NCBI RefSeq assembly: GCF_007670255.1
Contig: NZ_SZVS01000015.1
Coordinates: forward strand, 33,603 to 97,602
Length of the DNA stretch: 64,000 bases
DNA from: Paenarthrobacter nicotinovorans
GTDB lineage: Bacteria > Actinomycetota > Actinomycetes > Actinomycetales > Micrococcaceae
Reading direction: 5' to 3'
Below, piece after piece: positions 8,322 to 17,115 of the stretch. Every line of letters begins with the position of its first letter. Position 1 is the first letter of the stretch. Below the pieces are notes generated by a model, which was given only the letters and a program-made list of their open reading frames with translations, searched no databases and had not been told where the DNA came from. Position numbers and translations under genes: made by a program.

Positions 8322-9656
8322 TTGAAGATCCCTGCACCCGCCTCCGCCGTGAGCCAGGCGGCCAAGAAGCCCTTGTACAAATCCCTGTTCTTCCAGATCC
8401 TGGTGGCCGTGGTGCTGGGGATCAGCATCGGCTACCTCTGGCCCGACCTTGGTTCCGCGCTTCGCCCCTTGGGCGACGGCTTCATCCAGCTCATCAAGAT
8501 GATCATCGCCCCACTGATCTTCCTGGTCATCGTCACAGGGATCTCCGCAGTGGGAGACGTCAAAGCTGTGGGCCGGGTGGGCGTGAAAGCCTTGATCTAC
8601 TTCACCGCCGCCACGCTCTTCGCCCTGGCTTTCGGACTGGTGGTGGCCAACATCGTGCAGCCGGGCGCTGGCCTGAACATCGATCCCGCCACGTTGTCCG
8701 CGGATGCAGTGAATGCCAAGACCACCACCGCCCCACCCAAGGATGCGGGACAGTTCCTGCTGGGCATCATCCCTGCCAGCGTGGTGGGCGCATTCGCATC
8801 CAACTCCTTGCTTCAGGTCCTGTGTTTCGCCGTCTTCTTCGGGGCTGCAATCGTGGTGGTGGGCCGGGAAAAGTGCAAGCCGGTCATCGACGTCATGGAG
8901 ACGACCCTCGAGCTCTTCTTCAAGATCATGGCCTGGGTGATGCGGGTTGCCCCGGTGGGTGCCTTCGGTGCCATGGCCTTCATCATCGGCCAGTACGGTC
9001 TCAGCTCGCTCAGCACCTACGCACTCCTGATCGCCGCATGCTACGGCTCCGCCCTGGTCTTCATCGGACTGCTGTTCGTCGTCGCCTGGGTCTACCCGCG
9101 CGTCCCTCTGTGGCAGTTCATCAAGTACTCACGCGAAGAGTTCCTGTTGGCCCTGGGCACGGCCTCCACCGAATCCGTACTGCCACGGATCATGACCAAA
9201 CTGACCAACGCCGGCTGCTCCAGGGCGACCACAGGCCTGGTGGTTCCCACCGGATACTCCTTCAACCTCGACGGCGCGGCGCTCTACCTCTCCATCTCCC
9301 TGCTTTTCCTCGCCCAGGCCTTCGGCCACAACCTGGACCTCGGGCAGCAATTGGCCGCACTCGGAGTGCTGATGCTGACGTCCAAAGGCATGGCCGGCGT
9401 GCCAGGCTCCGCCTTCCTTGCCCTGTCCGCCACGGCAGGAGCGCTGGGCATCTTCCCCGTCGCCGGGGTTGCACTGCTCCTCGGAGCGGACCGGCTCATG
9501 GACTCCATGCGCGTCGTGGTGAACCTGCTCGGCAACTGTGTAGCCACGTTTGTGGTGGCGAAATGGGAAGGCCAGTTCGACCGGGAGGCGATGCTTGCAG
9601 CCTTCGAGGGCAAAGTTGCGGCCTCGCCCGTCCCCGCAGCAGTTGCCGTCTCCTGA
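8322..9656 (+). CDS. dctA: C4-dicarboxylate/H+ symporter DctA
   Basis: A TTG start at 8322 gives 444 residues. The family signature regions of the DAACS (glutamate/dicarboxylate) transporters are intact: FIQLIKMIIAPLIFLVIVTG, the substrate region ALGTASTESVLPRIM, PTGYSFNLDGAALYLS, and GVPGSAFLALSAT. It imports succinate, fumarate and malate. The two-hairpin loops and eight helices fit the DctA length of about 430-450. A convergent hairpin separates it from the next gene. Confidence 0.92.
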   Translation: MKIPAPASAVSQAAKKPLYKSLFFQILVAVVLGISIGYLWPDLGSALRPLGDGFIQLIKMIIAPLIFLVIVTGISAVGDVKAVGRVGVKALIYFTAATLFALAFGLVVANIVQPGAGLNIDPATLSADAVNAKTTTAPPKDAGQFLLGIIPASVVGAFASNSLLQVLCFAVFFGAAIVVVGREKCKPVIDVMETTLELFFKIMAWVMRVAPVGAFGAMAFIIGQYGLSSLSTYALLIAACYGSALVFIGLLFVVAWVYPRVPLWQFIKYSREEFLLALGTASTESVLPRIMTKLTNAGCSRATTGLVVPTGYSFNLDGAALYLSISLLFLAQAFGHNLDLGQQLAALGVLMLTSKGMAGVPGSAFLALSATAGALGIFPVAGVALLLGADRLMDSMRVVVNLLGNCVATFVVAKWEGQFDREAMLAAFEGKVAASPVPAAVAVS

Positions 9657-9664
9657 TGAATGTG

Positions 9665-9701
9665 GGAACGGGCGGCCCTGTGCCCCATGGCCGCCCGTTC
9701 C
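9665..9701. terminator. Bidirectional hairpin between dctA and the APC permease
   Basis: Two perfect 13-bp arms (9665-9677 and 9689-9701) enclose an 11-nt loop in the 48-bp gap between convergent stop codons. There is no strong T-run. Confidence 0.65.
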
Positions 9702-9704
9702 GGC

Positions 9705-11168
9705 TCAGTCGATCCGCTGGCGGCCCAGGCGGGCGTAGATGTCGGGGCGCTTGGTCCGCAGGAAGAAGGCATAGACGATGCCGCCGAAGAAGAGCGCGAA
9801 CGTGAAGGTCATGAAGATCAGGGTCAGGACCGCCGAACCGCCGATCAGTTCCGGGTAGTTGGCGATGGCCAGGTACGTGATGGCTCCAAGGAACAAAACA
9901 CTGATGATGGGTGCGACGATGGTCTTCCACACCGATTCCGGCGCGAAGCCACGGCGGCGGATGAAGTAGACCAGGACGGCGAAGCTCGTGATGAACATCA
10001 GGAGCAGCACGGCAAAGGTGCCACTTCCGCTGGCGATGGGATACAGCGCCTCCGGTGCAACGCCCAGGACCGCAAAGAGTACGGTCGCCGCAGCCCAAAT
10101 GATGCCCACAGCCAACGCCGAGACGTACGGCGACTTGTGCTTCGGGTGGACCCTGCCCAGGAACCTGGGAAGAGCGTGATCCGAGGCAAGGGCAAAACTG
10201 TACCTGGCAGCGATGTTCTGGATGGACAGCATGCAGGCCAGGACGGACGTGATGAGCAGGATGACGGCGACGTCCGCGAAAATTCGTCCCACGAGGCCCA
10301 CGAGCGCGTCATTGAAGAGGTTCACCGTGTTGCTCGAAGCCTCGGCCTGGATTTTGTCCGCACCAAAGAATGCGATGAAGGCCCACGCTGCCACTGCGTA
10401 GAAGATGCCGATGCCCACGACGGCAAGATAGGTGGCCCGGGAGATGGTCTTGTCCGGGTTCTTGACCTCGTCCCGGTAGATCACGGTTGCCTCGAATCCG
10501 AAGAAGTTGCCCACTGCGAAAAGGAGTGCCAGTCCCAGGGTTGCGTCGGTGATCGACGGGAGGGCAAGTCCTGCGCCCTGCACTGCTTCCAGTCCGTTTG
10601 TGGAGAAGGACACCACATCGAACACAACGATCACCGCCACTTCCAGCAGCATGACAAGGGTCAGCAGCTTGGCCGATAGATCAATTCGGTTGTAGGCCAG
10701 CAGCGTAGTGACAGCGGTAATGGCCAGCGCGTACCAATACCAGGGGATGTCAGGCCCGCCCAGGGTGTTGACCACGAAGCCCTGGAGCGTCACGCCAAAG
10801 AAGGACGGCGCGAAGAAGCCGATGAAAATGTAGCCGAACAGCGCAAGGAAGGCACCTCCCAGGCCTGCGGGTTTGCCGAGCCCTGCGGTGACAAAGGAGT
10901 AGAAGCCACCAGGGCCTTGGACGCTGCGGCTCATCTTCACGAAACCGACGGAGAAGATCAGGAGCATGAGCGTGACCAGCAGGTAGATGGCCGGCGCTGT
11001 CTGCCCGCTGAACATCAGCAGGACCGGAAGGGTGCCCGCTACCGTGGCCAAGGGCGAAGAGAAGGCGAGCACGTTCATCACAAGCTCGCCCACTCCCATA
11101 TTGCCGCTGAGCCGGTTCTCCTGGGTGTGACGCGACACCTTTGGTGCGTCAAGGGTGGTGTTATTCAT
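9705..11168 (-). CDS. APC-family amino acid/amine permease, copy 1
   Basis: The ATG at 11168 (reading MNNTTLDAP) follows GAGGATTAC and gives 487 residues with about 12 membrane helices. The conserved start of the transport fold is LSGNMGVGELVMNVLAFSSPLATVAGTLP, and FGFEATVIYRDEVKNPDKTISRATY is the helix 5-6 region shared by APC transporters. It is very close in sequence to the permease at 20355-21815, including the leader, so the two arose by duplication. It lies downstream of a TetR gene. A site of the shared 17-bp dyad lies 63-79 bp upstream. The substrate is unknown; an amine or amino acid is the family expectation. Confidence 0.85.
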   Translation of the reverse strand: MNNTTLDAPKVSRHTQENRLSGNMGVGELVMNVLAFSSPLATVAGTLPVLLMFSGQTAPAIYLLVTLMLLIFSVGFVKMSRSVQGPGGFYSFVTAGLGKPAGLGGAFLALFGYIFIGFFAPSFFGVTLQGFVVNTLGGPDIPWYWYALAITAVTTLLAYNRIDLSAKLLTLVMLLEVAVIVVFDVVSFSTNGLEAVQGAGLALPSITDATLGLALLFAVGNFFGFEATVIYRDEVKNPDKTISRATYLAVVGIGIFYAVAAWAFIAFFGADKIQAEASSNTVNLFNDALVGLVGRIFADVAVILLITSVLACMLSIQNIAARYSFALASDHALPRFLGRVHPKHKSPYVSALAVGIIWAAATVLFAVLGVAPEALYPIASGSGTFAVLLLMFITSFAVLVYFIRRRGFAPESVWKTIVAPIISVLFLGAITYLAIANYPELIGGSAVLTLIFMTFTFALFFGGIVYAFFLRTKRPDIYARLGRQRID

Positions 11169-11230
11169 GTAATCCTCATCACTGAATATTGAGTTCCATA
11201 TCACAGTAGCGACGGGTTAAGGAGGGGCGT

Positions 11231-11247
11231 TGTGCCATGTTGGGACA
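11231..11247. promoter_or_regulatory. 17-bp dyad, site A (upstream of APC permease 1)
   Basis: The site reads TGTGCCATGTTGGGACA: half-sites TGTGCCA and TGGGACA with a 3-bp spacer. It lies between the TetR stop and the permease start, with its centre 71 bp before the start codon. It belongs to the group of dyads found before most operons of the island. Confidence 0.65.
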
Positions 11248-11254
11248 GTGCCGA

Positions 11255-11920
11255 CTACGTACCGACGCGGCTTCCGGTACTGACTTCGAGCAAGGAACGG
11301 GACAGGGCCACCCCATGGTCCGCCAGGCTTTCCAACTGGGCAGCCGCGCCGTCCCAGCCGGACCAATGGGGAGCGCCGTCGAGCAGCGTAAAAATGGCCT
11401 GGATGGTTTGGTGGGATACCGCCAGCCCCATCTCCTCCGCTGCGGCCGCATACATCTGCTCGTGCAGGCGCTGCCACAGGGACAACTCATGACGCAGGCC
11501 TTCCCCCAGGAAACCAGCCACCCTGTCCGAGGCAACCAGCAGGTTCCAGAGCTCCGCCTCGGGCCTGCTCACCTGCTGGATCACATGGAAGCGGACAAGG
11601 GCCGCCCACGAGTCACCCGCGCAGGGAATATGCTGAACGGCTTCCAGAAGCTCGCGGGCGAATCCATGGGTAAACCAAAGGAGCGACTCGGCCACAATCT
11701 GGTCCTTGCCCTGGGGAAAACTGGAGTAGAGGCTCGGCGCCTTTAGTCCCAACTCGCGGCCGAGCGTACGCATGCTCACCGAGTTGTAACCGTTGGTGGC
11801 AGCCAACCGAAGGAAAGCCAGGAGGATCCTCTTCCGGGCGTGCGTCTGGGCGGACCAGTCGCGTCTCGACAGGAATTCCAGGACAGCAGCGTTCGCCTGC
11901 TCACGCGGAGATGGACTCAT
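11255..11920 (-). CDS. TetR-family regulator, left-edge paralog
   Basis: The 221-residue protein has an N-terminal TetR helix-turn-helix (about 28-75): RILLAFLRLAATNGYNSVSMRTLGRELGLKAPSLYSSFPQGKDQI. The ligand domain is alpha-helical. GAGGA precedes the ATG. It is clearly paralogous to the TetR at 41270-41944 over the full length: NGYNSVSMRT vs NGFNSVSMRT, ELWNLLVASDR vs NLWDLLVATDR, LHEQMYAAAAEEMG vs LHEQMYEAAARDMG. Its own upstream region carries the CTAAC-N4-GTTAG dyad, which suggests autoregulation. The APC permease follows on the same strand. Confidence 0.88.
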   Translation of the reverse strand: MSPSPREQANAAVLEFLSRRDWSAQTHARKRILLAFLRLAATNGYNSVSMRTLGRELGLKAPSLYSSFPQGKDQIVAESLLWFTHGFARELLEAVQHIPCAGDSWAALVRFHVIQQVSRPEAELWNLLVASDRVAGFLGEGLRHELSLWQRLHEQMYAAAAEEMGLAVSHQTIQAIFTLLDGAPHWSGWDGAAAQLESLADHGVALSRSLLEVSTGSRVGT

Positions 11921-11955
11921 TTCATCCTCAAAGGGCGGTAATAGAATGAGTCTAA

Positions 11956-11969
11956 CTAACAGTCGTTAG
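11956..11969. promoter_or_regulatory. Predicted TetR operator, left edge
   Basis: CTAACAGTCGTTAG, a dyad 36 bp upstream of the TetR start. It is embedded in CTAACTAACAGTCGTTAG, which matches 17 of 18 bases of a site next to the paralogous TetR gene at the right edge of the island, and its reverse complement is identical to the other site there. Confidence 0.7.
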
Positions 11970-12531
11970 CTTTAGAACACCGGAGCCACACCGAATCGCC
12001 TCGCCCAATGAGGCAATCGGCAAAACGCTCCCCTACCCGGCCTACTACGAGGTCGTCCGTGTAGCCGTCGCAGCTTGTGAGAGTGACGCCAAGGGCAGAG
12101 AGTATGAGGGAACCCTGGGGCACGGTCTTAACGCGCCTCCCTGCGTAGCCCATCTGATGCCAGTGACTCCCCCACGGCACCTCGATCAAGGCAGAGGCTG
12201 CAGGCGCCGCGAATGACCTGACCGTGTGCTTGGTCCGGCACAGGCGCCTGATCAACGTCCGCGGCGGCATGTCCAGAAGCAGGCACGCCGTCGCCAGGTC
12301 CGGCCCCGCGGAACCGCCGAAGTCGACCGGAATGATGAGGGTTGAGGGCGGGTCCCCCGGTGCTGGCCCTACCGGGGACGCGGTTGCCATCCCTCCCGAT
12401 TCACGACTGTCCAACTCTGCCTCTTGGAACGAAGGAAGCGGCCGCAGCGCCTGAACACAGTGCCAGGGAACAAGCGCTACGGACCGCAGACTATGGGTGT
12501 CAGGAGCCAGGCGTTGGCCAGGGCGAGGCAT
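11956..12531 (-). CDS. Doubtful ORF, possible degraded gene
   Basis: An open frame of 191 codons with no recognisable domain over its length. A short stretch near the middle (LDMPPRTLIRRL) looks like the second helix-turn-helix of an AraC-type protein, but the flanking residues do not support it. Its end overlaps the predicted TetR operator. The 11921-12824 interval as a whole has no convincing intact gene and may be decayed sequence. Low confidence that anything is made. Confidence 0.2.
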   Translation of the reverse strand: MPRPGQRLAPDTHSLRSVALVPWHCVQALRPLPSFQEAELDSRESGGMATASPVGPAPGDPPSTLIIPVDFGGSAGPDLATACLLLDMPPRTLIRRLCRTKHTVRSFAAPAASALIEVPWGSHWHQMGYAGRRVKTVPQGSLILSALGVTLTSCDGYTDDLVVGRVGERFADCLIGRGDSVWLRCSKANDC

Positions 12532-12697
12532 CGCTGGTATCGCGGCCTTCTGCCATGTCCTGAAGGAGACGGTGAACGAGTTTCCCCGAGCGCTTCAGTT
12601 GAAGGTCGGTCCGTTCGCCGAGATCGGTTTCGTTGAAGTGTGCCGATGCCCGAAGCCACTCGACATGCCGTCCGTGTGCGAGCTTCTTGTTCATCAT
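12500..12697 (-). CDS. Possible small gene or 5' remnant, unknown
   Basis: From the ATG at 12697, preceded by GAGAG, about 65 codons read out a hydrophilic peptide with no known family (contains HFNETDLGERTDLQLKRSGK). Its composition is more protein-like than the other frames here. A site of the 17-bp island dyad lies 70-86 bp upstream, the same distance as for the permease genes, so this could be the remaining front of a gene that once belonged to the regulon. Confidence 0.3.
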   Translation of the reverse strand: MMNKKLAHGRHVEWLRASAHFNETDLGERTDLQLKRSGKLVHRLLQDMAEGRDTSDASPWPTPGS

Positions 12698-12766
12698 CGA
12701 GATCAACTCTCAAATAGGTGGGTTATTGGGCTACTTCCAGCATCCGTCCCGGCGCCGCGGCCTAAC

Positions 12767-12783
12767 CGTGTCAGTTTGGGACA
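12767..12783. promoter_or_regulatory. 17-bp dyad, site B
   Basis: CGTGTCAGTTTGGGACA, one base off the consensus TGTNYCA-N3-TGRGACA. An extra TTGGGACAC half-site follows at 12787-12795. It faces the small minus-strand frame starting at 12697 and lies just beyond the end of the FAD/Fe-S oxidase operon. Confidence 0.5.
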
Positions 12784-12824
12784 CGGTTGGGACACCCTCC
12801 GGACGCGGTCTGCATCGGCCGAAA

Positions 12825-13022
12825 TCAGCCAATGCTGATGCCCGCAGCGACGATGAAAACACCGCTCGCAGCAACCAGGAAGGCCGCGGCTCCCACGGGA
12901 ACCGCATGGACGCCCCGAAAGCTGGCCGCGGCCCGGGCTTCACGGGACGATCCAGCGAAATGCCCGCCCGCCAAGCGCAATCCGGCCGCCACGAGGATGA
13001 AGAAAATGCCGACGTACACCAC
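12825..13022 (-). CDS. Small two-helix membrane protein coupled to the FAD/Fe-S oxidase
   Basis: The GTG at 13022 directly follows the stop codon of the oxidase gene and has GGAGGA within that gene's last codons, so translation is probably coupled. The 65 residues form two hydrophobic helices (about 3-20 and 44-63) joined by a basic loop. No family recognised. A role in anchoring the oxidase is a guess from position only. Confidence 0.55.
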   Translation of the reverse strand: MVYVGIFFILVAAGLRLAGGHFAGSSREARAAASFRGVHAVPVGAAAFLVAASGVFIVAAGISIG

Positions 13023-15959
13023 TTAGTCCTCCGTCCATCGGGCATTCAGCGAGTCCAAGGCAATCGCCAGGTGTTTGCTGGAGCGATCGGGGTCAATCTG
13101 CGAAACCTGCATGGCACAGCTGAACCCGTCGGTGAGCACGAGCCCGTCACACCTGTCCAGCGCCGGCACAATGGAATGCTCGGCTACCTTCATGGACATG
13201 TCGAAGTGCTCCGCCTCAAAGCCAAAGTTTCCAGCCACTCCACAGCACGACGACGATTCCACGACGTTCGGCACTCCCCACGCCTCCAGGACCCGTTTCT
13301 GGGCACCCGAACCAAACACGGCGTGTTCGTGGCAGTGCGTTTGCAGGACAGCGGTTTCGGGCGGAACCGCTGACGGCTTCCAGCCACGCTTGATCGCTTC
13401 GTCGATCGCCACGGAAAACGAGCGGACCCGGGCGGCGACGCGCGCGGCAGCTGCACCGCCCACCATTTTTGGACCTTCGTCGCGGATGGCCGCCGCGCAA
13501 CTGGGCTCCAACACCACAATGTCCCGGTCCGTGCCGTCGTCGAGCCTGCTGATCAGCCTGGCCAGCCGCCGTCGGGCACCGTCGCGCTGACCGGTGGAAA
13601 TCCACGTCAGTCCGCAGCAGGCGTCCGGCGTGCACCCTACAGAACGACCAGAGTCGCGCAGCACCCGGGCTGCGGCGGGGACCACCTCGGGCCGGAACGC
13701 GCGGGTGAAGCTGTCAATGAACAGGAGAATATCCGCGTTGTCCGCGAATTGGGCTTCCCGGACCCGCCGCCGTATGCGAGCCGCCAGCGCGAAATCCGGG
13801 AGCCGTCGTCGTGCGCTGACGCCCAGCTTTTCGCCCACCCAACGGAGCGGACGGAAGCCGGTCCCCGCGTTGGCGAGGGGTGCGATGCGCGTCAACAGCG
13901 GCAGCCACCGCGGCAGCCAACCGATCGAATAATGGGTGAAGGGCCGGATCTTGCCGCGGTAGTGCTCATCCACCAATTCCGACTTGGCCTCCGCGATATC
14001 CACCCCCGTGGGGCAGTCAGCCGAGCAGGCCTTGCAGGATAGGCACAGATCCAGGGCTTCCCGCACCTCGGGGCTGGACCAGCCGCCGTGGCTCGTGCCT
14101 TTGGTCCGGGTAAGTTCCTGCAGGATCCTCGCCCTGCCCCGCGTCGAGTCCTTCTCGTCCTTCGTGGCGCGGTAGCTGGGACACATGAAACCACCGGTGG
14201 TCGCCCGGCAGCGGCCCACACCGATGCACGCGTGGGTATTCCCAACGAACGGGCTCGCCACCGGGAGCAGGCTCCGGTTTCCGGAAGAAGGCACGACGGC
14301 GGTACCCGGCACCGCGGCCGCCTCGCCGTGGGCGGGGCCCGGCAGGGGCACGTCCTCAAGGGCCAGGGAGGCAGCGAAGCGCTCGGGATCCACGATGATT
14401 CCCGGATTCAGGATTCCGGCAGGATCCCAGAGGTGTTTGAACGCCCTGAAGATGCCCACCATGGCGGGCGAATACATCACGTCCAGCAGTTCGCTGCGTG
14501 CCCGGCCGTCCCCGTGTTCCCCGGAAAGGGAGCCGCCGTGAGCCACAACGAGGGCCGCTGCTTCGCGGGTGAAGTTCTCAAAGGACTCCCGGCCAGCATC
14601 GCTTCGGAGGTCATAATCCAGGCGCATGTGCACGCAGCCCGCACCAAAATGCCCGTACATGAAGGCGGTGTAGCCGTACTTCTCCACGAGGGGCAGCAGT
14701 TCCGCGAGGTAGTCCGCCAAGCGCTCGGGAGCGACGGCGGAATCCTCCCAGCCGGGCCAGGTCTGGACACCGTCGATCCTGCGTGAGGAAAGCCCGGCGC
14801 CGTCTTCGCGGACCCGCCACAGCTTGGCCCGCTCTCCCGGCTCGGTGACGATCGCGTGGTCCACCACGCGGTCGTCAGCTTTGAGTTTCTCCAGCAGCCG
14901 GTCGCAGTCAGCGGCGGCTTGTTCCATGGTGTCCGCCGGGAACTCGACCATCAGGAACGCCTTGCCCTGCGGAAGGGAGTCCACGCTGGCGGCACCCCGG
15001 CGGTGGCGCATGATGTCCACAATCGAGGCATCCAGGCCTTCGATGGCGCTTGGCTTGGCCGCAAGGATGGTCATCACATCACGGGCCGAATCGATGGTGT
15101 TCGCGTAGCCGAGGCACAGGAGTGCCGTGGTCCGGGGCTTCGGCACCAATCCCACCTTGGCCCGGACCACCAGCGCGCACGTGCCTTCGCTTCCTGCCAG
15201 GGCGGCCGCCACATCCAGGCCGTTCTCGGGCAGGAGGTGTCCCAGGTGGTAGCCGGAGACCTGCCGGGGAATGTTTCCCAGCTCAACCCGGAGCGGGGCC
15301 AGGTTGGCTTGGGCCAACTCCTTCAGGGCCGCCAACAGTTCCGCGGCCCGGGCAACTGAGTGCTGGTCACCCGCGTCCACGGCCCGGAGGAAGTCGCGTC
15401 CCGCATGCAGGTGGGCTCCGTCCGCCGTCACCAGTTGTATTTCCTGCACGTGCTGGGTCATTCGTCCGTAGGCCACCGAGTGGTTTCCGCAGGCGTCGTT
15501 GCCGATGGAGCCGCCAATGGTGGCCCGGGTCATGGACGAAGGGTCCGGGGCGAAGGTCAGCTCCCCGCCGCTCGCCTTCTCGACGTAGGAGCGCAGTTCG
15601 CCGAGGACGACGCCGGCGTCCGCCCAGACCGCCGCCGCGCCGCCGTCGAGCTCTCCCACGGAGGTCAAGCGGCGCGAAAGGTCGATAACCAAGGACTGGC
15701 CGATTGCGTTGCCTGCCATGGACGTCCCGCCGCCACGCGCGGTAACCGGGACGCCTAGCGTGGAACAGGCGCTCAACACCTTCCTGACGTCCTTGACGTT
15801 CGCGGGGAAGGCGACGGCGGCGGGCCGGACACGGTAGTTGGAAGCATCGTAGGAGTACTCGGAGAGCCGTCGCGGGGAGTCATCCACCTCGATGCCTTGT
15901 CCGCGCAGGGCGGCAAGCAACTGCTCTACTTTCGTGTCTCTGTCGTCACCATGGGGCAT
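13023..15959 (-). CDS. FAD-binding and Fe-S-binding 2-hydroxyacid oxidase (D-lactate/glycolate type)
   Basis: From the ATG at 15959 (GGAG 9 nt upstream; a TTG lies 15 bp earlier) the protein is 978 residues. The first half is a VAO/GlcD-type flavoprotein: the PP-loop region VTARGGGTSMAGNAIG, then DPSSMTRATIGGSIGNDACGNHSVAYG, and the substrate domain ending in SLSGEHGDGRARSE. The second half is GlcF-like: CLSCKACSADCPTGVD is a 4Fe-4S ligand set, and CCG-type cysteine clusters (DACCGLTWISTG and SSSCCGVAGNFG) follow. It resembles the actinobacterial fusion of GlcD and GlcF that oxidises D-lactate, glycolate or other D-2-hydroxy acids to 2-oxo acids with electrons passed to quinone. The two D-2-hydroxyacid dehydrogenases of the island act on the same class of compound. 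Confidence 0.85.
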   Translation of the reverse strand: MPHGDDRDTKVEQLLAALRGQGIEVDDSPRRLSEYSYDASNYRVRPAAVAFPANVKDVRKVLSACSTLGVPVTARGGGTSMAGNAIGQSLVIDLSRRLTSVGELDGGAAAVWADAGVVLGELRSYVEKASGGELTFAPDPSSMTRATIGGSIGNDACGNHSVAYGRMTQHVQEIQLVTADGAHLHAGRDFLRAVDAGDQHSVARAAELLAALKELAQANLAPLRVELGNIPRQVSGYHLGHLLPENGLDVAAALAGSEGTCALVVRAKVGLVPKPRTTALLCLGYANTIDSARDVMTILAAKPSAIEGLDASIVDIMRHRRGAASVDSLPQGKAFLMVEFPADTMEQAAADCDRLLEKLKADDRVVDHAIVTEPGERAKLWRVREDGAGLSSRRIDGVQTWPGWEDSAVAPERLADYLAELLPLVEKYGYTAFMYGHFGAGCVHMRLDYDLRSDAGRESFENFTREAAALVVAHGGSLSGEHGDGRARSELLDVMYSPAMVGIFRAFKHLWDPAGILNPGIIVDPERFAASLALEDVPLPGPAHGEAAAVPGTAVVPSSGNRSLLPVASPFVGNTHACIGVGRCRATTGGFMCPSYRATKDEKDSTRGRARILQELTRTKGTSHGGWSSPEVREALDLCLSCKACSADCPTGVDIAEAKSELVDEHYRGKIRPFTHYSIGWLPRWLPLLTRIAPLANAGTGFRPLRWVGEKLGVSARRRLPDFALAARIRRRVREAQFADNADILLFIDSFTRAFRPEVVPAAARVLRDSGRSVGCTPDACCGLTWISTGQRDGARRRLARLISRLDDGTDRDIVVLEPSCAAAIRDEGPKMVGGAAAARVAARVRSFSVAIDEAIKRGWKPSAVPPETAVLQTHCHEHAVFGSGAQKRVLEAWGVPNVVESSSCCGVAGNFGFEAEHFDMSMKVAEHSIVPALDRCDGLVLTDGFSCAMQVSQIDPDRSSKHLAIALDSLNARWTED

Positions 15960-16035
15960 GTTGGCCGTCTCCAATTCGTAGTGGTCCGCTGGAAGTTTAG
16001 GCAGGCCCGCCCCCTGCTGGAATGTGCCAAAACAG

Positions 16036-16069
16036 AACGGGCACAGCGGAGGGATCCGCTGTGCCCGTT
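16036..16069. terminator. Intrinsic terminator of the ABC importer operon
   Basis: A perfect 15-bp hairpin with a GGGA loop lies between the binding-protein stop and the oxidase start. It has T-rich ends in both directions (TTTTT on plus; TTCTGTTTT on minus). The oxidase therefore probably has its own promoter. An imperfect island dyad, TGTGCCAAAACAGAACG, overlaps it at 16023-16039. Confidence 0.8.
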
Positions 16070-16086
16070 TTTGGGTCTGGAAGAGG

Positions 16087-17055
16087 CTACTTCAGGAACT
16101 CGGACAGGTTGTCCTTGGTGATGAGCGTGAACGGCAGGGTGTAGCGGTTGTCCACGTTTCCGCCGTTCAGGAAGTCGGTGACCACTTCAACAGCTTTGAC
16201 GCCCTGGCCCGCTGAGTCCTGGCGGACGGTGGCGGACATGGTGCCACCCTTGATGTCCTGCAGCGCCGGCTCGGTGCCGTCGACGCCTACCACGGCCTTG
16301 AACTCGGCAGTGCGGCCGGCGTCGGCAATGGCGGAGGCGGCACCGATGGCCATCTCATCGTTGTTGGCAACGACCGCGTCGATCTGGCCGGACGGGAAGC
16401 GCTGCAGGGTGTCCTCCATGTTGCGCTTGGCGTCATCGCGGCTGCCCTTGGCCTGGAATTCGGCCACGATCTTGAAGTTCTTGTTGATGGTCTTGTCGAA
16501 GCCGTTCTTACGGCGATCGGTCCACGAGGCGCCGTAGATGCCGGCTGCGAACACGAGGTTTCCGCCGTTGGGCATCAGTTTGTTGAGGTATTCGGCCTGC
16601 ATCTGGCCGGCCACCGTGTCATCCACGCCGATGTAGCTCTTGTAGCCAACATCCGAGCCCTCAGCGAACTCTGTGGACAGGATGAACAGGGGGATATTGG
16701 CCGCAATGACCCGCTTGGCCGCGTTCTGGCTGGCATCGCCATCCAGGGGCTGCATGATCACGGCATCCACTTGGCGGGTGAGGAGGTCCTCAACCTGGTT
16801 CAGTTCGCTGCCAACGTCCTTCTTGGAGTCGGTGATGTTGAGCTTGACGCCCTTTTCATCGGCCGTCTTCTTCATGGCGTCGGTCATGTGGGCCAGGTCC
16901 GGGTCCTGCAGGTCAAGGACCACAACGCCGATGTTGTAGGTCTTGGCCGCCCCGCCGCTGCTGGTCGCGTTGCTGCTTCCCGCGCAGCCGGTAAGGGTGA
17001 GTGCCCCCGCTGCCATCATGGCGACCGCCGCGGCGATCTTACGTCGCATACCCAT
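16087..17055 (-). CDS. Sugar/polyol ABC transporter substrate-binding lipoprotein
   Basis: This 322-residue protein has a lipoprotein signal (lipobox LTGC, Cys about 24) and the periplasmic-binding-protein type I fold used for ribose, xylose and inositol (Peripla_BP_4). DAVIMQPLDGDA, IGVDDTVAGQMQAEYL and VVANNDEMAIGAASAIADAG are characteristic strand ends that line the ligand cleft. AAGGAA precedes the ATG. It is the last gene of an ATPase-permease-binding protein operon. The ligand cannot be fixed from sequence; inositol, a related cyclitol or another sugar is possible. Confidence 0.88.
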   Translation of the reverse strand: MGMRRKIAAAVAMMAAGALTLTGCAGSSNATSSGGAAKTYNIGVVVLDLQDPDLAHMTDAMKKTADEKGVKLNITDSKKDVGSELNQVEDLLTRQVDAVIMQPLDGDASQNAAKRVIAANIPLFILSTEFAEGSDVGYKSYIGVDDTVAGQMQAEYLNKLMPNGGNLVFAAGIYGASWTDRRKNGFDKTINKNFKIVAEFQAKGSRDDAKRNMEDTLQRFPSGQIDAVVANNDEMAIGAASAIADAGRTAEFKAVVGVDGTEPALQDIKGGTMSATVRQDSAGQGVKAVEVVTDFLNGGNVDNRYTLPFTLITKDNLSEFLK

Positions 17056-17115
17056 GGTTGTTCCTTTCAGTGGTTTTGTCTGTGCGTTGGGAGATTGTTG
17101 TAGTGCTTTGCCGGG

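Noticed and set aside
16023..16039. An eighth dyad before the FAD/Fe-S oxidase (TGTGCCAAAACAGAACG)
   Set aside because: Only the left half fits, and it overlaps a terminator stem, so it is not counted.
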